A stretch of 8,495 bases of DNA, taken from Auritidibacter sp. Marseille-P8566 (GTDB lineage Bacteria > Bacteroidota > Bacteroidia > Flavobacteriales > Flavobacteriaceae). The stretch is from positions 1-8,495 of the forward strand of contig CALPQA020000059.1 of the NCBI GenBank assembly GCA_943325595.2, in the 5' to 3' direction. Each line of letters opens with the position of its first letter. Within the stretch, counting starts at the first letter, position 1. A program made the position numbers and the translations under genes. Below are positions 1 to 5,289 of this stretch, piece by piece. The notes below the pieces were generated by a model. That model saw only the letters and a list, made by a program, of their open reading frames with translations, did not search any database and was not told the origin of the DNA.

Positions 1-1
1 A

Positions 2-472
2 GAAAACCAACAACTACCTGATTTTAGAAAATTCAATTGGTTTGGTGCCTATGGTGAAGGTTGGGCGTTATATACCGAAAGTCTAGGTTCCGAATTAGGA
101 TTATACAAAGACCCGTATCAGTATTTTGGCATGTTAGGTAACGAAATGCACCGCGCCATTCGTTTGGTTGTTGATACAGGTATTCACTCAAAAGGATGGA
201 CAAGGGAACAAGCCATTCAATATTCATTAGAAAATGAAGCAGAAAGCGAGGCAAGTATTATTGCTGAAATCGAGCGCTATATGGCAATTCCTGGACAAGC
301 TTTATCCTATAAAATTGGACAATTAAAAATTATCGAATTGCGCAAAAAAGCCGAAGCCAAAATGGGTTCTAAATTTGACATCCGAAAATTTCACGAAAAA
401 GTATTAGAATCTGGAGTCTTGCCTTTGGCATTGTTAGAAAAGAAAATCAATGATTGGATTGAGACAGAATAA
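2..472 (+). CDS. DUF885 family protein, C-terminal part (5' end outside window)
   Basis: This is the last 156 codons of a gene that begins before the window; the reading frame is open from base 2 to the TAA at 470-472. The visible part starts near the segment FGAYGEGWALYTE, a hallmark of DUF885 proteins, and continues with the helical tail typical of the family (MHRAIRLVVDTGIH, then EAESEASIIAEIERYMAIPGQALSYKIG). DUF885 proteins are usually about 550-600 residues, often exported, and regarded as zinc-peptidase-like because of an HExxPGHH-type motif that would lie upstream of this window. I infer that the Glu of GEGWALY (visible residue 19) is the third metal ligand. The substrate is unknown. 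The ATG at 131 is internal, not the start: the conserved GEGWALY block lies upstream of it in the same frame. Confidence 0.88.
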   Translation, partial: ENQQLPDFRKFNWFGAYGEGWALYTESLGSELGLYKDPYQYFGMLGNEMHRAIRLVVDTGIHSKGWTREQAIQYSLENEAESEASIIAEIERYMAIPGQALSYKIGQLKIIELRKKAEAKMGSKFDIRKFHEKVLESGVLPLALLEKKINDWIETE

Positions 473-512
473 TTTGTTTAACGTTTGAATATTTAAGGAT
501 ATCCTAAACAAA
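473..512 (+). terminator. Weak candidate terminator after the DUF885 gene
   Basis: An 8-base perfect inverted repeat (tttgttta at 473-480 and taaacaaa at 505-512) lies directly after the stop codon and is followed by cttttctc. A second perfect 10-base palindrome, aggatatcct, sits at 496-505. The stem is all AT except one pair and the loop is long, so this is only a weak candidate for an intrinsic terminator. Confidence 0.25.
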
Positions 513-551
513 CTTTTCTCATTTCTAATTTTACTTTCAAACTTTTCAAGC

Positions 552-559
552 TATCTTTG
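552..559 (+). promoter_or_regulatory. Bacteroidota -7 promoter element for mrp-nfu
   Basis: TATCTTTG at 552-559 matches the Bacteroidota consensus TAnnTTTG exactly and lies 41 bases before the mrp ATG. A good -33 TTG is not visible at the usual 17-23 base distance; only T-rich sequence occurs near 527-533. The position upstream of the first gene of the pair makes it the likely promoter for both. Confidence 0.55.
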
Positions 560-600
560 TATTCTAAATTTTCAGATTAATTTAGATCAATACAACAGAT

Positions 601-1728
601 ATGAAATTAGATAAAAAGGACATTCTCAAAGCATTAGAAACAATAACTATTGCTGGCGAAGGAAAAAATATGGTTGAAAGTGGCGCTGTCACAAATGTTG
701 TAACTTTTGGTGATGAAGTAATCGTAGATTTAGTGTTGCACACACCAGCAATGCACATCAAAAAGAGAGCCGAAGACGACATCAAAAAAACCATCAACGA
801 ATTGGTTTCACCAGATGTGAAAGTCAAAGTAAATATAAAAGTTGAAACCCCAGAAACTACCGATATCAAAGGAAAAGCCATTCCGGGAATGAAAAATATT
901 ATTGCAATTGCTTCTGGAAAAGGAGGCGTTGGAAAATCAACAGTTACAGCAAATTTAGCGGTAACACTAGCAAAAATGGGCTTCAAAGTTGGTATTTTAG
1001 ATGCCGATATTTACGGTCCTTCCATGCCAATTATGTTCGACGTTGAATCTGAAAAACCAATTTCAGTTACCGTTGACGGAAAATCAAAAATGAAACCTGT
1101 TGAAAGCTACGAAGTAAAAATCTTATCCATAGGTTTTTTCACAGCACCAAGCCAAGCCGTTATTTGGCGGGGACCAATGGCTTCAAAAGCATTAAACCAA
1201 ATGATTTTTGATGCCGATTGGGGCGAATTAGATTTCATGTTAATCGATTTGCCACCAGGAACAGGCGACATCCACCTTTCTATCGTTCAATCCTTGCCAA
1301 TCACTGGCGTGGTTGTAGTTAGTACGCCACAAGCTGTAGCTCTTGCCGATGCGAAAAAAGGAGTTTCGATGTTCACGTCTGAAAGTATCAACGTGCCTGT
1401 TTTGGGAATTATCGAAAATATGGCCTACTTTACACCTGAAGAATTACCTGAAAACAAATACTATATCTTTGGAAAAGAAGGTGCTAAAAATCTTGCCGAA
1501 GATTTAAATGTTCCCTTCCTTGGTGAAGTTCCAATCGTTCAATCCATTCGCGAAGCGGGCGATTATGGACGTCCAGCATCTTTACAAACAGGTTCTGTAA
1601 TCGAAAAAGTATTCGAAGATATTACACGAAAAGTCGTTCAGGAAGTGGTAAGTAGAAATGAAAATTTACCTGCAACCGAAGCGGTGAAAATTACGACAAT
1701 GGCAGGTTGTTCAGCAGTAAAAAAATAA
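601..1728 (+). CDS. mrp: Mrp/NBP35 (ApbC) family Fe-S cluster carrier ATPase
   Basis: This 375-residue cytoplasmic P-loop ATPase belongs to the Mrp/ApbC/NBP35 family, which binds and transfers iron-sulfur clusters to apo-proteins. Residues 1 to about 85 form a MIP18/DUF59 domain. The ATPase domain follows, with the deviant Walker A motif GKGGVGKST at 106-114 (both signature lysines present, K107 and K112), the switch-like DADIYGPSMP at 134-143, and the Walker B-type LIDLPPGTGD at 214-223. The length is typical for bacterial Mrp with a DUF59 domain. One oddity: the CxxC that usually follows the ENM segment and bridges a [4Fe-4S] cluster between subunits is absent. After ENMAYF (272-277) the sequence reads TPEELPENKYYIFGKEG, and the only cysteine in the protein is C370, in the tail TTMAGCSAVKK. 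The ATG at 601 is well placed after a promoter match, and nfu follows 42 bases downstream. Confidence 0.95.
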   Translation: MKLDKKDILKALETITIAGEGKNMVESGAVTNVVTFGDEVIVDLVLHTPAMHIKKRAEDDIKKTINELVSPDVKVKVNIKVETPETTDIKGKAIPGMKNIIAIASGKGGVGKSTVTANLAVTLAKMGFKVGILDADIYGPSMPIMFDVESEKPISVTVDGKSKMKPVESYEVKILSIGFFTAPSQAVIWRGPMASKALNQMIFDADWGELDFMLIDLPPGTGDIHLSIVQSLPITGVVVVSTPQAVALADAKKGVSMFTSESINVPVLGIIENMAYFTPEELPENKYYIFGKEGAKNLAEDLNVPFLGEVPIVQSIREAGDYGRPASLQTGSVIEKVFEDITRKVVQEVVSRNENLPATEAVKITTMAGCSAVKK

Positions 1729-1770
1729 ATATTAGATAGTCTAAACCGTCTAATTGACACATAAAAAGTT

Positions 1771-2010
1771 ATGACAATAGAAGAATTAACAACAACCGTA
1801 GAAAAAGCACTCGAAGAAATCAGACCGTTTTTGAAATCCGATGGTGGCGATATCTCACTCATTTCCATCGAGGACGGAAAACACGTAAAAGTGCGCCTCG
1901 AAGGAGCTTGCGTAGGTTGCAGCGTGAATCAAATGACACTAAAAATAGGCGTGGAAACAACCATTAAAAAGTTTGCCCCACAAATTGAAACCGTCGTTAA
2001 TATCAATTAG
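1771..2010 (+). CDS. NifU C-terminal domain (NFU) Fe-S carrier protein
   Basis: This 79-residue protein consists only of the NFU domain, the C-terminal domain of NifU and the core of NfuA. Such proteins bind a [4Fe-4S] cluster between two subunits and pass it to target enzymes. The cluster-binding CxxC is present as C47-V-G-C50, in the context RLEGACVGCSVNQMTLKIGVE; the family usually has CxGCPSSxxTLKxGIE, so the Pro-Ser-Ser after the second cysteine is replaced by Ser-Val-Asn. The N-terminal helix and LKSDGGDISL are also typical. There is no scaffold domain or degenerate A-type domain as in E. coli NfuA. The gene starts 42 bases after mrp on the same strand with no terminator between them, so the two are probably co-transcribed and act in the same Fe-S assembly route. 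Confidence 0.93.
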   Translation: MTIEELTTTVEKALEEIRPFLKSDGGDISLISIEDGKHVKVRLEGACVGCSVNQMTLKIGVETTIKKFAPQIETVVNIN

Positions 2011-2018
2011 AAGGATTT

Positions 2019-2160
2019 GGGCGTGACCCTATTTGCAAACACCATTAGATATAAAATCACATTCTGTTTTTGCAAATACGGTCGGGCTTTTCGCTGCAAG
2101 TCCTCGCCACGCTAAAAAGCGCGACTGTGGGCTTTCCGCTTCACTCCCTCACGCACTCCC
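2019..2160 (+). repeat. GC-rich intergenic repeat-like element
   Basis: After the nfu stop codon, 255 bases contain no credible gene. About 2019-2160 is clearly richer in G and C than the flanks. It starts gggcgtgaccc (2019-2029) and ends ccctcacgcactccc (2146-2160), so gcgtga at 2021-2026 is inverted as tcacgc at 2149-2154. Inside are two direct copies of gggcttt(t/c)cgct (2084-2095 and 2129-2140, 11 of 12 identical). Between them lies a hairpin, cgct-aaaa-agcg at 2110-2121, with ccac at 2107-2110 and gtgg at 2127-2130 able to extend it imperfectly. The palindrome-like atttgcaaa occurs at 2031-2039 and is inverted at 2069-2077. The wording (GGGCGTGACCC, GTCGGGCTTTTCGCT, CCCTCACGC) resembles an interspersed intergenic repeat I recall from Flavobacterium genomes. 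That identification is from memory; only one copy is in this window. Confidence 0.55.
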
Positions 2161-2220
2161 GATTGATAACACAATTATTTATAACTGACAATTATCATAT
2201 ACTAAACTCGTTCTATTTTT

Positions 2221-2228
2221 AATCTTTG
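2221..2228 (+). promoter_or_regulatory. Possible -7 element for the reductase-ferredoxin pair
   Basis: AATCTTTG at 2221-2228 matches TAnnTTTG at seven of eight positions (first T replaced by A) and lies 37 bases before the reductase ATG, in an AT-rich leader beyond the repeat-like element. No clear -33 TTG is visible. The rest of 2161-2265 holds only short AT-rich repeats such as two copies of acaattat (2171-2178 and 2188-2195). Confidence 0.3.
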
Positions 2229-2265
2229 CATCATTGTAACTTTTAAATTCTTTTAACTTTAAAAA

Positions 2266-3324
2266 ATGATTGAAACAGACATACTCATTATAGGCGCAGG
2301 GCCCACAGGACTTTTCGCAGTATTTGAAGCAGGACTTTTAAAATTAAAATGTCACATTATTGATGGTTTGCCACAACCCGGCGGACAATTATCAGAACTA
2401 TATCCTAAAAAACCCATTTTCGACATTCCGGGATTTCCATCTATTTTAGCAGGTGATTTAGTAACCAATTTAATGGAACAAATAAAACAATTTCAACCTG
2501 GTTTTACCCTAAATGAAGTTGCCGAAACCATCGACAAATTAGAAGACGGAACTTTTATCGTTACCACCAATAAAGGAACAAAACACCACGCCAATGCTGT
2601 TGCAATTGCAGGCGGATTAGGCAGTTTCGAACCTAGAAAACCAGTACTTGAAAACATCGAATTCTACGAGCAAAATGATCGAGGCGTAGAATATTTTGTA
2701 AAAGACCCTGAAAAATTTAGAGATAAAAAAGTAGTCATTTCTGGAGGAGGAGATTCGGCTTTAGATTGGAGTATTTTCCTATCAAACGTAGCGTCAAGCG
2801 TAACCTTAGTGCATCGAAGAAACGAATTCCGTGGCGCTTTAGATTCTGTAGAAAAAGTACAAGAACTAAAAGCATCAGGTAAAATAAAATTAATCACACC
2901 CGGAGAAATCGTAAGTTTCAAAGGCACAGAAAACATAGAGTCAGTAAATATTGAAACTAATGGTGAGATCATAAACATTGAAACCGACTATTTTATCCCA
3001 CTTTTTGGATTAACACCAAAATTAGGACCCATTGCCAATTGGGGATTAGACATCGAAAAAAATGCCATTAAAGTAGACAATGCCTTAGATTATCAAACCA
3101 ATATTCCTGGAATTTACGCTATTGGGGATGTAAATAGTTATCCTGGAAAATTAAAACTAATTTTGTGCGGATTCCACGAAGCTACATTAATGTGCCAAAG
3201 TGTTTATCAAAGAATGAATCCAGGGAAAAAATACGTTTTGAAATACACAACTGTGTCTGGAGTTGACGGATTTGATGGTACCAGAAAAGAAGCAGAAAAA
3301 CAAATTGTAAAAGCAATAGAATAA
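2266..3324 (+). CDS. Ferredoxin-NADP reductase, thioredoxin-reductase-like type
   Basis: This 352-residue flavoprotein is predicted to move electrons between NAD(P)H and ferredoxin. It has the two-dinucleotide-fold layout of the thioredoxin reductase superfamily: an FAD-binding GAGPTG at 10-15, PGGQLSELYP (38-47), a second nucleotide-binding GGGDSALDW at 160-168, HRRNEFR at 183-189 (basic residues suited to the NADPH 2'-phosphate), and the second FAD motif GIYAIGDV at 282-289. The redox CxxC of true thioredoxin reductases is missing, since GGGDSALD stands where CATC-type motifs sit. This fits the YumC-like ferredoxin reductases, as does the length of about 350 with a C-terminal extension after the second FAD motif. 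A [2Fe-2S] ferredoxin gene begins 3 bases after the stop and is the probable partner. The ATG at 2266 opens directly into the FAD fold. Confidence 0.9.
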   Translation: MIETDILIIGAGPTGLFAVFEAGLLKLKCHIIDGLPQPGGQLSELYPKKPIFDIPGFPSILAGDLVTNLMEQIKQFQPGFTLNEVAETIDKLEDGTFIVTTNKGTKHHANAVAIAGGLGSFEPRKPVLENIEFYEQNDRGVEYFVKDPEKFRDKKVVISGGGDSALDWSIFLSNVASSVTLVHRRNEFRGALDSVEKVQELKASGKIKLITPGEIVSFKGTENIESVNIETNGEIINIETDYFIPLFGLTPKLGPIANWGLDIEKNAIKVDNALDYQTNIPGIYAIGDVNSYPGKLKLILCGFHEATLMCQSVYQRMNPGKKYVLKYTTVSGVDGFDGTRKEAEKQIVKAIE

Positions 3325-3327
3325 ATC

Positions 3328-3660
3328 ATGATTGAAGACATTTTAATTAAAATAACAGACCGAGAAGGAACTGTTCACGAAGTCCAAGCACCAACCGACA
3401 TGAACCTTAATATTATGGAATTGGTTCGTATGTACGAATTAGCTCCCGAAGGAACCATCGGAATTTGTGGCGGAATGGCCATGTGTGCCTCTTGTCAATG
3501 TTATGTTTTAAACGACATTGAAATCCCAGAGAAAGGCGATGATGAAGAAGCAATGCTTTCTGAAGCTTTCAATGTAAAACCAAACAGTCGCTTGGGTTGT
3601 CAAATTCATATAACTGAAAAACTAGAAGGACTTGAGATAGAATTAGCTCCTGAAGCATAA
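3328..3660 (+). CDS. Adrenodoxin-type [2Fe-2S] ferredoxin
   Basis: This 110-residue protein is a small electron carrier. The cluster ligands are C47, C53, C56 and C91, giving C-x5-C-x2-C-x34-C inside GICGGMAMCASCQC and SRLGCQI. That spacing, together with the acidic stretch and the sequence EAFNVKPNSRLGCQI, points to the adrenodoxin/ISC-ferredoxin branch rather than the plant type. An extra cysteine, C58, lies two residues after C56. The start is 3 bases after the reductase stop codon, so translation is probably coupled and the two proteins form one electron-transfer module. The final acceptor is not stated by the sequence; Fe-S assembly (see mrp and nfu upstream) or an oxygenase are both reasonable. 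A hairpin terminator begins at the stop codon. Confidence 0.92.
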   Translation: MIEDILIKITDREGTVHEVQAPTDMNLNIMELVRMYELAPEGTIGICGGMAMCASCQCYVLNDIEIPEKGDDEEAMLSEAFNVKPNSRLGCQIHITEKLEGLEIELAPEA

Positions 3661-3691
3661 AAAAAGCTAGAAATTATTCTCGCTTTTTTTT
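3659..3691. terminator. Bidirectional intrinsic terminator between convergent genes
   Basis: The left arm aaaaaaagc (3659-3667) pairs with gcttttttt (3682-3690), with one mismatch and two further pairs (ag and ct) closing toward an AT-rich loop aaattatt (3671-3678). The A-run on one side and T-run on the other supply a U-tract in either direction. It lies between the ferredoxin stop (3660) and the DUF3050 stop (3696), so it can end both transcripts. Confidence 0.75.
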
Positions 3692-3695
3692 ACTA

Positions 3696-4481
3696 TTAAA
3701 CCAACTCAGTTTCTTTTTCCATAATTTTTTCTTCAATAGCATCCCAAAGGCCAATGCGCTTTTCTAAAGCTAGGTTTGAAATTTCTTCAACTTCTTTCCA
3801 TTTTACTTCATCATTTCCGCAAAGTTCTGTAACCATTTGAAGGGCTTTTGGTCCATGATCATCGGCATCTAATTCGATATGTCTTTCAAAATAATAAATC
3901 AACTGACTCAAATCTGTTTCAGGGAAATTAGCCTGGAAATTCTTCAATATTTCTGTAAACATTGACGGAATCAAGTCTTCTCTACCAAAAGTAAAAGCAG
4001 CTGCAATTTCATGTGGTTTCCCTACTTCAATTACTCTAAAAGTAAAATCTAAAAACGCTTTTATATTAGGATGAATGGTACTTTGTTTTACAGAAACAAA
4101 TATGTTTTGAGTTGCAACGACATTTTCGATGAAAGCTTCAATTTCAATAGTGCTTGCTCCACACGATTTCATAGCGTCAAGGTACATTTCGAAATGACTT
4201 TGCCTTTTTCCATCCAATGTCAAATCAGATTCTTCGGCTAATACAATTTCGTTAATCAAATACCGCGTTTCAGGATTTTTGGTAGCTATCCAAGGTGTCG
4301 TAGTACAAGTAAGTTTCGATTGCAATGCTTTCAACAAAGACATAAAATCCCAAACCGCATACACATGGTTTTCAACAAAACATTGTAAATCGTCAATAGT
4401 CTGTACTTTTTTATACAAAGGATGCTGCAACAAAATTTCTTTTTGAGGTTGAATGCGCTCATTTATTATATCTATATTCAT
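3696..4481 (-). CDS. DUF3050 protein, heme-oxygenase-like fold
   Basis: This 261-residue, mostly helical soluble protein matches the DUF3050 family: ERIQPQKEILLQHPLY near the start, VENHVYAVWDFMSLLKALQ at 36-54, EIVLAEESD at 78-86, SHFEMYLDAM at 95-104, FTFGREDLIPSMF at 163-175 and YFERHIELDADDHG at 197-210. The family belongs to the heme-oxygenase-like structural group but has no established function that I know of. Conserved-looking potential metal ligands are H39, E78, E83/E84, H96, E168, H201, D205 and H209. The H-x3-D-x3-H at 201-209 recalls the H-x3-D-x2-H of heme-oxygenase-like di-iron oxidases, with the last His one residue later. There is no signal peptide. It is transcribed alone, from a promoter overlapping the tsaB terminator, and converges on the ferredoxin gene. 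Confidence 0.87.
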   Translation of the reverse strand: MNIDIINERIQPQKEILLQHPLYKKVQTIDDLQCFVENHVYAVWDFMSLLKALQSKLTCTTTPWIATKNPETRYLINEIVLAEESDLTLDGKRQSHFEMYLDAMKSCGASTIEIEAFIENVVATQNIFVSVKQSTIHPNIKAFLDFTFRVIEVGKPHEIAAAFTFGREDLIPSMFTEILKNFQANFPETDLSQLIYYFERHIELDADDHGPKALQMVTELCGNDEVKWKEVEEISNLALEKRIGLWDAIEEKIMEKETELV

Positions 4482-4497
4482 CGTGCTAATTTTTATA

Positions 4498-4525
4498 CAA
4501 AAGTAAAAAAGCTACTCGTTTCCAA
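4498..4525 (-). promoter_or_regulatory. Promoter of the DUF3050 gene
   Basis: On the minus strand, TACTTTTG (complement of 4498-4505) matches TAnnTTTG exactly, and TTG (complement of 4523-4525) lies 17 bases further upstream, within the accepted Bacteroidota spacing. The -7 element is 16 bases before the ATG (4479-4481), so the transcript leader would be short. The -33 candidate falls inside the hairpin that ends tsaB transcription. Confidence 0.55.
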
Positions 4526-4534
4526 GTAGCTTTT
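4505..4534 (-). terminator. Intrinsic terminator of the tolC-like/adaptor/tsaB operon
   Basis: A perfect 10-base stem (aaaagctact at 4507-4516 with agtagctttt at 4525-4534) encloses an 8-base loop. Read on the minus strand it ends in a run of six T (complement of 4505-4510). It lies 58 bases beyond the tsaB stop codon and just before the DUF3050 promoter. On the plus strand the T-run is only four bases, so it acts best in the minus direction. Confidence 0.8.
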
Positions 4535-4592
4535 ACTATCAATTTTAGCAATACTTTAATAAATGTTTTCTTTAGGCCTCGAACCAGAATTA

Positions 4593-5261
4593 CTATTTTT
4601 TAGAAACCGTTATCATGAAGTCTTTCAAATAATACGGTTCAAAGTAAGCAACATCCACAAAATCATTATTTTTGAATTTTATAAAACTCAAAAGGCTCAT
4701 TTCTTTTGCCGATGGGTATACAATTTCGTTATGAAAAATAAAATTTCCTTTAGTTAATACTGAACTGCATTTTTCAGAACAATCGCCAACAAAATGAATA
4801 GTTTCAGTACTTTCTTCAAAAGAATTATCCGTGATTATTTCAGCTTGGACCTCTCGGATTTTTTCTAAATTTGCATTAAAAATTGCCGAATACACTTCCA
4901 TTCTTCTGGCGTCAATCATAGGAATAATTACACCTTCTGAAATTGATAATTGCGAAGCCAAAACCTGTAAGGTATCAATTGCAATTAAAGGAATGTCCAA
5001 GGCAAAACACAAACCCTTGGCTGCGGAAACCCCAATTCGCAAACCCGTATAAGAACCAGGACCTTGACTCACAGCAACCGCTTTTAAATCTTTAAAACTT
5101 AGCTGTAATTCTTGCAAACATGATTCTATAAAGACATGTAATTTCTCTGCATGAGAATAACCCGCTTCGGCCATTTCTTTATACAAAACTGTCTTTCCTT
5201 CTTTTGCAATAGCAACAGAACAATTTTTTGTAGCGGTTTCTAAATTAAGAATGTAAGACAC
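4593..5261 (-). CDS. tsaB: TsaB, subunit of the tRNA t6A37 threonylcarbamoyltransferase complex
   Basis: This 222-residue protein is the YeaZ/TsaB partner that binds TsaD and supports transfer of threonylcarbamoyl to A37 of ANN-decoding tRNAs in the cytoplasm. It has the ASKHA-like N-terminal strand ILNLETATKNCSVAI (4-18), the family signature SQGPGSYTGLRIG at 65-77, GLCFALDIPLIAIDTL at 83-98, PMIDARRMEVY at 114-124, and the C-terminal EPYYLKDF at 208-215. The length is usual for TsaB. The start is GTG (complement of 5259-5261): going upstream in frame, a TAA occurs seven codons earlier with no ATG between, and the next internal Met is well inside the conserved region. It follows the adaptor gene by 28 bases on the same strand and is the last gene before a strong terminator. 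Confidence 0.94.
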   Translation of the reverse strand: MSYILNLETATKNCSVAIAKEGKTVLYKEMAEAGYSHAEKLHVFIESCLQELQLSFKDLKAVAVSQGPGSYTGLRIGVSAAKGLCFALDIPLIAIDTLQVLASQLSISEGVIIPMIDARRMEVYSAIFNANLEKIREVQAEIITDNSFEESTETIHFVGDCSEKCSSVLTKGNFIFHNEIVYPSAKEMSLLSFIKFKNNDFVDVAYFEPYYLKDFMITVSKK

Positions 5262-5289
5262 TTTTGGGTAGAGGGTTTTAATGGCTAAA

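Noticed and set aside
582..986. Minus-strand open frame of 134 codons opposite mrp
   Set aside because: It is antisense to the DUF59 and P-loop coding region, its translation is low-complexity Ser/Phe/Ile-rich, and it has no recognisable family or promoter.
2084..2140. Direct repeats gggctttYcgct as the start of a CRISPR array
   Set aside because: There are only two 12-base copies, they are imperfect, no further units follow and no cas genes are present.
2011..2265. A riboswitch in the leader of the reductase gene
   Set aside because: The structured part lies far upstream, ahead of the probable promoter at 2221-2228, and matches no riboswitch core I recognise; the sequence after that promoter is only a short AT-rich leader.
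2664..2978. Minus-strand open frame of 104 codons opposite the ferredoxin reductase gene
   Set aside because: It lies wholly inside a well-supported gene and its translation shows no motif; it is a shadow of the coding frame.
2266..3324. Reading this gene as thioredoxin reductase
   Set aside because: The redox-active CxxC of the NADPH domain is absent (GGGDSALD instead), and the partner gene is a ferredoxin, not thioredoxin.
4563..5052. Plus-strand open frames (4563-4757 and 4831-5052) opposite tsaB
   Set aside because: The conserved TsaB motifs on the minus strand explain this sequence; the plus-strand translations resemble no family.
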